Shown here: piece by piece, positions 1 through 8,468 of the stretch
How the letters are laid out: each line of letters opens with the position of its first letter
Position numbering within the stretch: the stretch's first letter is position 1
Source: Spirochaetia bacterium
GTDB taxonomy: Bacteria > Spirochaetota > Spirochaetia > Treponematales > Treponemataceae
Assembly: GCA_900769985.1 (NCBI GenBank)
Contig: CAAGIS010000175.1
Location: forward strand, 1-37,142
DNA length: 37,142 bases
Direction: 5' to 3'
Notes under the pieces: generated by a model
The model's database searches: none
Seen by the model: only the letters and a program-made list of their open reading frames with translations
Told to the model about the DNA's origin: nothing
Program-made: the position numbers and the translations under genes

Positions 1-48
1 CTTCGCGAGCAGAAAATTGACTTGGAGAAGGAGCAGAAAGCAGCCTGA
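1..48 (+). CDS. Possible 3' tail of an unidentified ORF
   Basis: Frame 1 is open from the first base to a TGA at 46-48 and reads LREQKIDLEKEQKAA, a charged, coiled-coil-like tail. It is too short to assign. It does not match the RHS core that begins near position 100, so it may be the end of another gene, an IS fragment, or chance. Confidence 0.2.
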   Translation, partial: LREQKIDLEKEQKAA

Positions 49-99
49 TTTGAATGACTTTTTTCAGAGAAATTGCGAACAAATCTTGACGCTATCGAA

Positions 100-920
100 A
101 AATCAATCGGCGACAATTTGAATTATAGTTTCAATTATGTCTATGATGAAAACTTTGCGCACCGTCTGATTAATGCCGGAGAGCACTATTACAAATATGA
201 CTCAAACGGAAATATTATCTGCGAGCAGGACGGAAGTTTCGAAAGTAACGGTTCAGAAGATTCTTATCACAAAATTAACAAGGAATCAGAAGATGTTTAC
301 TCTACAGACTACGGATGGGGATTATTTAAGGAGGATGATTCCAACGGCGGAATAAAGGGTACAAGATATTGCAGAACTTACGCCTGGAACGAGAAAAACC
401 AACTTATTTCTAGCGTTGATTCAAACTACAACACGGCTTATATCTACGGTCAGGATGGCCAAAGAAGCAACAAGTATACTGCAAACAGCGAAACATTGTA
501 TTTTAACAAAATGTGGACTCTCCACACCGACAGCGGTAATAATGTGTATGGCGGACAGACCGCAAAGAATATTTATCTTGGGGACACACGCATTGTCACA
601 AAATTGAACAGCGGCGAGAATCCGACGTACCAAGAGGAATACTACAAACAGTATTTCTATCATTCTGACCATCTTGCCTCCGCTTCGCTTATAAGTGACT
701 ATAAAGGTGAGGAGTATCAGCGCATAGAATATACTCCTTATGGCGAAATTTGGGTGGAAAAAACGCAGAATCAAGGTCTTGAATTCTTGCCATATAAGTT
801 TACTGCCAAAGAACTAGACGAGGAAACAGGACTTTATTATTATGGTGCACGTTATCTAGATCCGAAATATTCAAGGTGGATTTCCACTGCCCCTGCGTTG
901 GAAGAGTATATACCTAAGGA
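100..920 (+). pseudogene. Truncated RHS/YD-repeat core (pseudogene fragment)
   Basis: The translation contains YD-repeat text (YYKYDSNGN, EYTPYGE, TGLYYYGARYLDP) and matches the RHS core at 35968-36785 almost residue for residue from KSIGDNLNY to EYIPK. It lacks what surrounds that core in the other copy: similarity to upstream RHS sequence stops at base 100, and the conserved core end (YHYAANNP...DPDG) and toxin tip are missing. The frame has only a TTG (73) as a possible start, with no ribosome binding site. At about 920 the sequence switches to IS66 sequence, and the frame ends at TGA 976-978. RHS proteins are large secreted or surface shells carrying variable C-terminal toxins; this fragment cannot make one. 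I read it as a dead core module, possibly a donor for recombination with the intact copy. Calling it RHS is secure; calling it non-functional is inference. Confidence 0.85.
100..920 (+). repeat. Left arm of long inverted RHS repeat
   Basis: About 820 bp encode the same protein module as the minus-strand segment 35968-36785. The two arms face each other across roughly 35 kb. Protein identity is very high by eye, with scattered conservative changes such as NAGEHY versus RAGDRY. Confidence 0.85.
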
Positions 921-1104
921 AGTACTGATTTACGCAAAGGAGTCACAGGACTTGCAGAAATTATTGAAAACGACATGAAGCTCAACGTCGGAAGATTACC
1001 TTCGCTGCCTTTTTGAAAAAGTACTTTACGCTCAGGCCGAAAACGACTGGCAGAATCTCCTTCCATGGAACATCAAAATCACCCCCTTTCAAAATGCGTG
1101 GTAA
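921..1104 (+). mobile_element. IS66-family remnant (tnpB' fused to 'tnpC)
   Basis: From 921 one frame reads TDLRKGVTGLAEIIE, matching the conserved N-terminal motif of IS66 Orf2/TnpB (TDLRKG-DGLA). From about 988 the neighbouring frame reads EDYLRCLFEKVLYAQAE and then WQNLLPWNI, ending at TAA 1102-1104, which matches the extreme C-terminus of the IS66 TnpC transposase. Everything between them (rest of tnpB, nearly all of tnpC) is gone, so the element is dead. It abuts the RHS fragment without a gap, suggesting that IS insertion and later deletion removed the RHS 3' end and toxin. I did not identify the terminal inverted repeat. Confidence 0.7.
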
Positions 1105-1221
1105 ATGGGTAGACTAATTTTAGTTAGAATTGACGGATACCAAAAGAAATGACCGATAGCGAAACCTCAAAAAAAATTAACGCCATAGGAACTATTTAGC
1201 CTGCGTTTTAAATTCCGCTCG

Positions 1222-1250
1222 TTGTAAAAAAAGTAAATTTTCTATATAAT
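1222..1250 (+). promoter_or_regulatory. uvrA promoter (sigma-70 type)
   Basis: TTGTAA (1222-1227), 17-bp spacer, perfect TATAAT (1245-1250). The predicted transcript start is about 1256-1258, directly at the ATG at 1259, so the mRNA would be leaderless. Confidence 0.65.
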
Positions 1251-1258
1251 TTGTGATT

Positions 1259-4177
1259 ATGAACATAAATTCTGTTGATGGGGAAAAAATTGTTATACGT
1301 GGTGCACGGGAGCACAATTTAAAGAATATTGACATTGATATTCCTAGAAATAAACTTGTTGTAGTTTCGGGATTGTCCGGGTCGGGTAAATCGAGTTTTG
1401 CATTTGATACGCTTTTTGCAGAAGGTCAGCGCCGTTATGTCGAAAGCCTTTCTTCTTATGCACGGCAGTTTTTGGGAACGATGGATAAGCCTGACGTTGA
1501 TTTAATCGAAGGACTTTCGCCTGCAATTTCAATTGAACAGAAAACGACGCACAAAAATCCTCGTTCAACAGTAGGAACTGTAACAGAAATTTATGATTAT
1601 TACCGTCTTCTTTTTGCGCGTATAGGAACAGCTCATTGTCCTAATTGCGGAAGGGAAATTCACGAGCAGTCTGTTGACCAGATTATCGATGCAATCAGTT
1701 CCTGGCAGTCAGGTACGAAAATTCAGATTCTGTCACCTGTAATACGCGGAAAAAAAGGCGAGCATCAGAAAGTAATCGAAGATGCGATAAAGTCAGGTTT
1801 TGCGCGCGCACGAATTGACGGAATTATGACGGAACTTGACAGTTCAATAAAACTTGACAAGCAGAAAAAACATACGATAGAACTTGTTATTGACAGAATT
1901 GTTTTAAAAAATGACATAAGAAACCGTCTTGCAGATTCTGTTGAAACTGCCCTTAAAAGTGCAAATGGAATTATTAGCGTTGTTAGGCGCATTAATAAGG
2001 GCGAAGAAGGTTTTGAAGAAGTTGTCGGAGAAATTGCAAGAAAAGGCGGAACTATAGATACTTCAAAAGATTACATTGAACAGGAGATAATGTTCAGTCA
2101 GAAAAATGCCTGCCCAGAATGTGGTATTTCAATCCCGGAACTTCAACCGCGGCTTTTTTCGTTCAACAATCCTTTTGGTGCATGTCCTGAGTGTACAGGT
2201 CTTGGCGAAAAAATGGAATTTGACTTAGACCTTATGATTCCTGATAAATCAAAGTCGTATAACGAACACGGAATTCTTCCGTATAATCCGACGTCTGCTT
2301 GGAATACTTCACGCTTTACGGCGGTTGCGGAGGCTTACGGATTCAGCCTTGATACTCCGTTTGAAAAGCTTTCAAAAAAACAGCAGGATGCAATTTTATA
2401 CGGAAGTGACAGACCACTGCATTGGGTTTATTATAAGCAAAACGGAACCGGAATGTCTGAGTACAATGAAAAATGGCCAGGAATATTCCACGATATGAAC
2501 CGCCGCTATATAGAAGCTTGGGGTGACAATATGAAACAGTCGCTTGAAAAATATATGTCGCATAAGGAATGTTCATGCTGTCACGGAAAAAAACTCCGTC
2601 CAGAAGCTCTTGGCGTTACTGTCGGCAAAAAAAATATAATGGAGCTTTGCGAACTTAGCGTTCTTGAATCAATCGAGTTTTTTGAAAAAATAAAGTTTAC
2701 AAAAACGCAGAAAGAAATTGCTTCGCAGATTTTAAAAGAAATAAAATCAAGACTCAACTTTTTAAAGAATGTAGGTCTTGACTATCTGACGCTTGAACGT
2801 TCTGCAGGTACTCTTTCAGGTGGTGAGGCGCAGAGAATCAGGCTTGCAACTCAAATCGGTTCTGCATTGACAGGCGTAATGTATATTCTTGATGAGCCTT
2901 CTATAGGACTTCATCAGCGTGACAACCAGCGCCTTATTGATACGCTTACTTATCTTCGAAATCTCGGAAATTCAGTAATAGTCGTAGAGCATGATGAACA
3001 GACATTACGTACTGCTGACTGGATTGTCGACATCGGACCTGGCGCTGGCGTTCATGGCGGAAATGTCGTTGCTTCTGGTACGCCTGAGCAGGTTATGAAA
3101 GTAAAAGAAAGCATTACCGGACAATATCTTGCAGGAAAAATCAAGATGGAAATTCCAAATGAGCGCCGTCAGGGAAACGGAAATTTCTTAAAGATTTACG
3201 GTGTAAAAGAACATAATTTGCAGAATGTCAGCATTCAGATTCCGCTTGGAGCTATGACGTGTATTACGGGCGTTTCCGGTTCGGGAAAATCTACTTTGCT
3301 TAGCGATGTTCTTTATCCTGCCGTAAGCAATAAATTGATGAGGACAAATTATGAGACAGGCTGCTTTGACAGGATTGAAGGACTTGAAAATCTTGACAAA
3401 GTAATCAACATTGACCAGAGTCCTATCGGTCGTACTCCGCGCAGTAATCCAGCAACTTATGTCGGTGTTTTTGATGAAATCCGCGATTTGTTTGCATCTC
3501 TGCCTGATGCAAAGGCAAAAGGATATTTGAAGGGCAGGTTCAGTTTTAATGTAAAAGGCGGCCGGTGTGAAAACTGTCAGGGGGCAGGTACAATTACGAT
3601 TGAGATGAATTTTCTCCCTGACGTATTTATTCAGTGTGATGTCTGCGGCGGAAAGCGCTTTAATCAGGAAACTCTGAGCGTTTTATACAAGGGCAAAAGC
3701 ATTACTGATGTCCTTGATATGACTATCGAAGAAGCCTGTGAATTTTTTGCACATATTCCTCATTTGTCGCGCAAACTTGAAATGCTCAAGTCTGTCGGGC
3801 TTGGATATATTCAACTCGGGCAGTCTGCCCTTACTTTATCAGGCGGCGAAGCTCAGCGTGTAAAGCTTGCAAATGAGCTTGCAAGAGTTTCTACAGGCAA
3901 AACTTTGTACATTCTTGATGAGCCGACTACAGGGCTTCACTTTGCTGACGTAAAGCAGCTGATGAGCGTTTTGCAGCGGCTTGTTGAACAGGGAAATACT
4001 GTCGTCATGATTGAACATAATCTTGACGTTATCTGTCAGGCTGATTATTTAATTGACCTTGGACCAGAAGGCGGTTTTAGGGGCGGTACTGTCGTTGCAA
4101 CAGGAACTCCTGAGCAGGTGGCAAAAGTCCCTGAATCATTTACAGGTCAGTTTTTAAAAGACATGCTGAAAAAATAA
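1259..4177 (+). CDS. uvrA: Excinuclease ABC subunit A (UvrA)
   Basis: DNA-damage recognition ATPase of nucleotide excision repair; it loads UvrB at lesions as a dimer in the cytoplasm. The protein has the duplicated ABC architecture: Walker A GLSGSGKS near residue 38, the long insert, signature LSGGEAQRIRLA with Walker B, then a second set with GVSGSGKS and LSGGEAQRVKLA. Zinc modules are visible as CPECGISIPEL...CPECTGLG and CENCQGAG...CDVCGGKR. At 972 residues it is full length. I chose ATG 1259 over GTG 1253 because the -10 box ends at 1250 and there is no Shine-Dalgarno sequence; either start costs only two residues. The LptD-like gene follows after 79 bp, and I recall the same pair being adjacent in T. 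pallidum. Confidence 0.97.
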   Translation: MNINSVDGEKIVIRGAREHNLKNIDIDIPRNKLVVVSGLSGSGKSSFAFDTLFAEGQRRYVESLSSYARQFLGTMDKPDVDLIEGLSPAISIEQKTTHKNPRSTVGTVTEIYDYYRLLFARIGTAHCPNCGREIHEQSVDQIIDAISSWQSGTKIQILSPVIRGKKGEHQKVIEDAIKSGFARARIDGIMTELDSSIKLDKQKKHTIELVIDRIVLKNDIRNRLADSVETALKSANGIISVVRRINKGEEGFEEVVGEIARKGGTIDTSKDYIEQEIMFSQKNACPECGISIPELQPRLFSFNNPFGACPECTGLGEKMEFDLDLMIPDKSKSYNEHGILPYNPTSAWNTSRFTAVAEAYGFSLDTPFEKLSKKQQDAILYGSDRPLHWVYYKQNGTGMSEYNEKWPGIFHDMNRRYIEAWGDNMKQSLEKYMSHKECSCCHGKKLRPEALGVTVGKKNIMELCELSVLESIEFFEKIKFTKTQKEIASQILKEIKSRLNFLKNVGLDYLTLERSAGTLSGGEAQRIRLATQIGSALTGVMYILDEPSIGLHQRDNQRLIDTLTYLRNLGNSVIVVEHDEQTLRTADWIVDIGPGAGVHGGNVVASGTPEQVMKVKESITGQYLAGKIKMEIPNERRQGNGNFLKIYGVKEHNLQNVSIQIPLGAMTCITGVSGSGKSTLLSDVLYPAVSNKLMRTNYETGCFDRIEGLENLDKVINIDQSPIGRTPRSNPATYVGVFDEIRDLFASLPDAKAKGYLKGRFSFNVKGGRCENCQGAGTITIEMNFLPDVFIQCDVCGGKRFNQETLSVLYKGKSITDVLDMTIEEACEFFAHIPHLSRKLEMLKSVGLGYIQLGQSALTLSGGEAQRVKLANELARVSTGKTLYILDEPTTGLHFADVKQLMSVLQRLVEQGNTVVMIEHNLDVICQADYLIDLGPEGGFRGGTVVATGTPEQVAKVPESFTGQFLKDMLKK

Positions 4178-4256
4178 AAATCAGGATGTCTGTCCTGACG
4201 TGCCGGGGTCAGAAAGCAAAAGTAAAAAGCAAAAACAAAAAGGTATTTTTTTATAA

Positions 4257-7200
4257 ATGTTTTGTGCAGGTAAAAGTAGTGACAGTAAATTTTCTCGTAC
4301 TTTTTTTAAAAAAATTCTGGCTTTTTTCTGCATACTGCTTTTTAAAAATTCATTTTTTTTTGCACAGACTCAGAAAATAAATTTAGGTTTATCAGAAGAA
4401 ATTACAGAAGAAAAAACTGTCATAACGATTTTAAACGCTTTAAAATCTTCCAATGTCAAGGACAAAGAAAATGATGAAGATTTGATTCTGTTTGAAGGCT
4501 CCGTAAAAATTTCGGTTGAAAAAGGGCAGACAAAAACTGTCATCAGCGCCGATCAGATAACTTACAGCCGCAAGCACGAAATGCTTTATGCAGAAGGCAA
4601 TGTAAAAATAGAACAGACAGAAAAGTCTGGTTCTGTTTCAAATATTAATGCGACAAGCGTTTTATTCAATACGTCTACACTTGAAGGAATCTTTGATGAC
4701 GGAAGGATAGTGCAGGCTGACAATAATTCAATTAACCTTCCGTCAGGTTCAACTTTAGTCGTAGGCTCTGATGTCTTTGCAAGAAATCACTCTGGTACTG
4801 TAGCTTTTAAACACGGCGAACTGACTTTCTGCAATGACGAGCATCCTCACTGGAAAATCAAGGCATCAAGAATATGGCTTTTACCCGGCAATGAATTTGC
4901 TTTTTTTAATGCAGTTCTTTTTATGGACAATATTCCTGTTTTGTATTTGCCGGCATTTTATTATCCGAAAGATGAACTGATTTTTAACCCTGTTTTTGGT
5001 TATAAAAACAGGCAGGGATTTTTTACACAGACAACAACTTACCTTTTTGGACGAAAGCCGCTTGAAAAAGAAGCAAAAACGTCTTCTGATGACGATGTTT
5101 CAAAATATTTTAACTTTGTAAAACCGACAAAATTAATGGATCAGGAATTGCAGGGAATTGTCCTGCATAATCTTGATACAGTTTATAAAGGAGATACTGC
5201 AAATTATTTAAAATTTACTGCTGACTGGTATTCTAATCTTGGTGTGTCGCTTGGAGTTGATGGTGTTTATAAGCCAAAAAAAATATTCAGTACTCTCGAA
5301 GGAAATTTTATGCTTGGGTTCGGAAATACAATCTTTCAGAATTCTGCAAATTATTTTCCTTTTGACAGTTCAGGCACCCGGCATTACGAAAGTTCAAATT
5401 TTATGGGAGTTGAAATTCCGTTTCGCTATCGTGCGTTTTTTAAAGTTGCAGTCAACGAGCCTTTTTCGCTGACACTGACAATGCCTGTTTATTCTGACCC
5501 ATTTTTTAATTATGACTATGGCGAACGCAAAGAAACGATGGACTGGTTTTCGTATCTTCTGAATAATCCGCTTACAGACAATACTGAAACTACTGAGCAG
5601 CAAAAACTTGATGCTTCTGAAATTTCTTCTTTTGCATGGGATTTGACGGGTAGCTATTCAATGAAATTGAACGATAACATAAAGCCTTATATCAATTCAG
5701 TTTCTGTTTCATCTTTTAATTCATCGATAAACTTTGCAAGCAAGTCAGTCGATACGACAAAAGATTATCTTTCAAAAACAGATAACTATCACCTGTATAC
5801 GCCTCAAAGAAAATTCTTTTATCCGTCTCAGATAACTCCTGTAAAAATAAATGCAAAAATTTCAGGAACGCTATTGTCATTCGGGACTGATTCCTCTAAA
5901 AGCAAAAATCAGTCTGTCTCATTTCCTGTTGACTTGATTCCGACAGAAGAACTTATGCAGCAAAAGAGTGAAGAAGAAAAAAAAGCCGAAGAAAAAAAAG
6001 GCTTTGATTTTGAACGCGACGGACTTCCAGACATTTCATTTTCTTCTTCATCGTCTGTATCGTCTGCAAAAGATTTTGCGTTTAATTTGAATTATTCTTT
6101 TGCGCCTGATTTTGTTTCGCAGTTTACGTATTCTGCAGTCGGAATAAATACAGGTTCTGAGTTTAAGTGGGACAGAATTCAGTCTTCGTATATTTATTTA
6201 AAAATGCCTGTGAGTATTGATGACACCATTACAGTAAAAAATAATTTTCTTTCGATGAAAAATACTTTTACGTTTACACCTGTCTATCAGACACATCCGT
6301 ATCTTTCAACTGATACGGCATACGGCGGTTATACGCAGACTAATATAAGCTCAATAAAAAAATCTGATTATTCTTCGACTTCTATGGAACTTTTGAATTC
6401 AAATTCAATATCTATAAAGCCTTTTGTATACTATCCGGTATTTAAAGATACGGGACTGTCATACAATACGGCAATAAAATTTTTGCGGACAAAATTTATA
6501 GGAGATGCAGAAAATCCTGAATGGGATATCCTTACTGTTGACCCCGAAGATTCTGATTCAATTACGACTCATTCCGTTGACCTTACTCTTGCAGCAAAAG
6601 AACTGGATGGAGATTTCAGCCAGAGTTTGATTTTAAGTTCAACACTTTCTCCTCAGATTCCAAAATACTACGGAACGTTGAAACTTGCTTTTCCTTTTGT
6701 AACTCTTACAACAGAAACAGGTATAAAACAAAAAAGCAAGACTGACAAGGACTGGACAAAAGAGCCTTTTAAGGAAGCGCTGTCTGTTTCTTTGTTTGAT
6801 AAAAAATTAAACTTTACGCAGTCATATAATTATGATATAGAAAACTCTCGTTCTGATGCACTTAAGCTTGCACTTTCATATTCCGGCTTTCAGCTTGCAT
6901 ATACGATGAAATATACAAACCCGTATGACTTTGATTCTGCAAAAGGCTGGGTAAAAAAAGATAATTCTGAGTTTATTCCTTACAATGCAAGTTTTGCTTA
7001 TACAAGCACTGCAAAGACTTTTAAATTCCTTAATGACAAAATTTCTTTTGCGCCGACACTTTCAACAAGTGTTGTTATTGATTTTGTGCGGCCTACAAAT
7101 AGCTATTTTATTTTTTCTCCTGGAATTACTTTTAAGATAAATAATTTTATTGACATTTCGTTCAGTTCGACTTCAAGAAATGACGTGCTTTATCGTTATG

Positions 7201-7526
7201 TTCAAGGTGCATTGGGAACTCCTCAAAGAATCCCGGGCGAAGAAAATATTTTTGTCGATTTATTCAATTCGTTCCGCTTTGATGACGAATCATTGCGAAA
7301 GGCGAGCGGCTTTAAATTAAAGTCATTGAATTTTAAAATCACGCACGATTTGCATGACTGGGATTTAAAATGTGAATTCAAAATTGAGCCGAGATTGATT
7401 ACTCCTACGACGGGTACTAAATATTATGACTTTAGTCCGTATTTTTCTATATCTGTAGTATGGCGTCCGATGGAAAGCATGAAGACAGAAATTCTCGATG
7501 ATTACGGAACATGGAAACTAAAATAA
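4257..7526 (+). CDS. lptD: LptD/OstA-like outer-membrane protein
   Basis: An N-terminal hydrophobic segment (residues about 19-35, ending FFFAQTQ) looks like a signal peptide. Residues about 60-170 are OstA-like (SADQITYSRKHEMLYAEGNV), followed by the LptD-type stretch AVLFMDNIPVLYLPAFYYP and a very long, aromatic-rich C-terminal region with alternating polar/apolar strands, as expected for an outer-membrane barrel. A short Glu/Lys-rich insert (EEEKKAEEKK) falls near residue 565. In Gram-negatives LptD inserts LPS into the outer membrane; treponemes generally lack classical LPS, so the substrate here may be another glycolipid. The 1089-residue length is longer than E. coli LptD. The start lacks a clear ribosome binding site, so the first residues are uncertain. 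Probably read with uvrA or from a weak promoter of its own. Confidence 0.85.
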   Translation: MFCAGKSSDSKFSRTFFKKILAFFCILLFKNSFFFAQTQKINLGLSEEITEEKTVITILNALKSSNVKDKENDEDLILFEGSVKISVEKGQTKTVISADQITYSRKHEMLYAEGNVKIEQTEKSGSVSNINATSVLFNTSTLEGIFDDGRIVQADNNSINLPSGSTLVVGSDVFARNHSGTVAFKHGELTFCNDEHPHWKIKASRIWLLPGNEFAFFNAVLFMDNIPVLYLPAFYYPKDELIFNPVFGYKNRQGFFTQTTTYLFGRKPLEKEAKTSSDDDVSKYFNFVKPTKLMDQELQGIVLHNLDTVYKGDTANYLKFTADWYSNLGVSLGVDGVYKPKKIFSTLEGNFMLGFGNTIFQNSANYFPFDSSGTRHYESSNFMGVEIPFRYRAFFKVAVNEPFSLTLTMPVYSDPFFNYDYGERKETMDWFSYLLNNPLTDNTETTEQQKLDASEISSFAWDLTGSYSMKLNDNIKPYINSVSVSSFNSSINFASKSVDTTKDYLSKTDNYHLYTPQRKFFYPSQITPVKINAKISGTLLSFGTDSSKSKNQSVSFPVDLIPTEELMQQKSEEEKKAEEKKGFDFERDGLPDISFSSSSSVSSAKDFAFNLNYSFAPDFVSQFTYSAVGINTGSEFKWDRIQSSYIYLKMPVSIDDTITVKNNFLSMKNTFTFTPVYQTHPYLSTDTAYGGYTQTNISSIKKSDYSSTSMELLNSNSISIKPFVYYPVFKDTGLSYNTAIKFLRTKFIGDAENPEWDILTVDPEDSDSITTHSVDLTLAAKELDGDFSQSLILSSTLSPQIPKYYGTLKLAFPFVTLTTETGIKQKSKTDKDWTKEPFKEALSVSLFDKKLNFTQSYNYDIENSRSDALKLALSYSGFQLAYTMKYTNPYDFDSAKGWVKKDNSEFIPYNASFAYTSTAKTFKFLNDKISFAPTLSTSVVIDFVRPTNSYFIFSPGITFKINNFIDISFSSTSRNDVLYRYVQGALGTPQRIPGEENIFVDLFNSFRFDDESLRKASGFKLKSLNFKITHDLHDWDLKCEFKIEPRLITPTTGTKYYDFSPYFSISVVWRPMESMKTEILDDYGTWKLK

Positions 7527-7580
7527 AACTGAAAATATGATAAATAGAATTTTTTTCTGATAAAATGTATACTATTGAAT

Positions 7581-7589
7581 TGTTATAAT
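7581..7589 (+). promoter_or_regulatory. Extended -10 promoter of DUF4197 lipoprotein gene
   Basis: TGT directly precedes TATAAT (7584-7589), an extended -10 element; no good -35 is visible. AAGGA at 7602-7606 is the ribosome binding site, 7 bases before ATG 7614. Confidence 0.5.
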
Positions 7590-7613
7590 TATAAATTATT
7601 TAAGGATTGATGT

Positions 7614-8429
7614 ATGAATAAAAAAATTGCTCCGGTTTTTGTTTTGTTTTTTTCAGTTTTGTTTGTATCTTGCATTTCAACTTTGCAGGATATTGCAGGC
7701 GATTTTCTGAATTCAGGTTCAGCTTCTTCTGCAAAAACTTACACTAATGCAGAAGCTATTACTGCTACAAAAGATGCACTTGAAGAAGGAATAAAAGCAG
7801 CATCAAGTGCTCTGTCAAAAGAAAATGCTTATTATAAAAATGAAGCAATAAAAATCCTTCTCCCGTCAGAAGCTGAGCCGATTTTAGAAGTCCTTTCTGT
7901 TATTCCTGGCGGCTCTTCTCTTGCAGAAGACGTAATATTGAGGCTTAACCGTACTGCCGAAGAAGCTGCAAAAGATACTGTTTCTATTTTTGTAACGGCG
8001 ATTAAATCAATGACTGTTTCTGACGGAATAAAAATTGTAACAGGAAATAAAAATGCTGCAACAGAGTATTTAAAAGAAAAATGTTATGACAGCCTTGTAA
8101 ATTTATACAAGCCTAAAGTCAGTTCCGTTTTGAATAAACCTTTGATTCTCAATATTTCTGCAAATACTGCCTGGACAAATCTCGTAACATCGTACAATAA
8201 ATATGCTTCAGTGCCTAATTATGTTGCACGTCTTGCAGGAAAAAAAGAGCCTTTCCCTGCTGTAGAAGTTGACCTTGCAAAATATGCAACAGAGAAAGCT
8301 CTTGACGGACTTTTTGTAAAGATTGCAGAAGAAGAAAGTAAAATCAGGGAGAATCCGCTTCAATATGCTTCTGCAATGATTCAAAAAGTTTTCTCTTATG
8401 TAAAGAAAGGAATGAATCCTGTTATTTAA
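7614..8429 (+). CDS. DUF4197-like lipoprotein
   Basis: Signal peptide of about 20 residues ends in the lipobox FVSC, so the protein is probably lipidated. The mature part is alpha-helical and follows the DUF4197 pattern: an N-terminal block with ATKDALEEGIKAASSALS, then LNRTAEEAAKDTVSIFVTAIKSMTVSDGIKI, then a segment like ATEYLKEKCYDSLVNLYKP. The function of this family is unknown to me. The gene has its own extended -10 promoter and a good ribosome binding site (AAGGA, spacing 7), and ends in a hairpin shared with the convergent GH3 gene. At 271 residues the family domain is complete. Confidence 0.8.
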   Translation: MNKKIAPVFVLFFSVLFVSCISTLQDIAGDFLNSGSASSAKTYTNAEAITATKDALEEGIKAASSALSKENAYYKNEAIKILLPSEAEPILEVLSVIPGGSSLAEDVILRLNRTAEEAAKDTVSIFVTAIKSMTVSDGIKIVTGNKNAATEYLKEKCYDSLVNLYKPKVSSVLNKPLILNISANTAWTNLVTSYNKYASVPNYVARLAGKKEPFPAVEVDLAKYATEKALDGLFVKIAEEESKIRENPLQYASAMIQKVFSYVKKGMNPVI

Positions 8430-8432
8430 GGA

Positions 8433-8468
8433 AACACCGAAAAATCCTATTGAGGATTTTTCAGTGTT
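8433..8468. terminator. Hairpin terminator between convergent genes
   Basis: GAAAAATCC (8439-8447) pairs perfectly with GGATTTTTC (8454-8462) around a 6-base loop; after one mismatch, AACAC (8433-8437) pairs with GTGTT (8464-8468). It lies between the stop codons of the DUF4197 gene and the GH3 gene and can serve both strands. Part of it resembles the apt leader hairpin at 18383-18429. Confidence 0.7.

Noticed and set aside
1104..1244. Possible small RNA or IS66 end between the scar and uvrA
   Set aside because: Only a short ACTAA-TT-TTAGT dyad is visible; I could not identify an IS66 terminal repeat or a promoter-terminator pair.
1253..1258. GTG start for uvrA
   Set aside because: Only 2 bases after the -10 box and upstream of the expected transcript start; ATG 1259 fits better.
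4181..4198. TCAGGA/TCCTGA hairpin after uvrA
   Set aside because: Only 6 bp and no T-run; not convincing as a terminator.
4186..4380. 64-residue ORF between uvrA and lptD
   Set aside because: Overlaps the lptD start in another frame and is a Lys/Phe-rich reflection of A/T-rich sequence.
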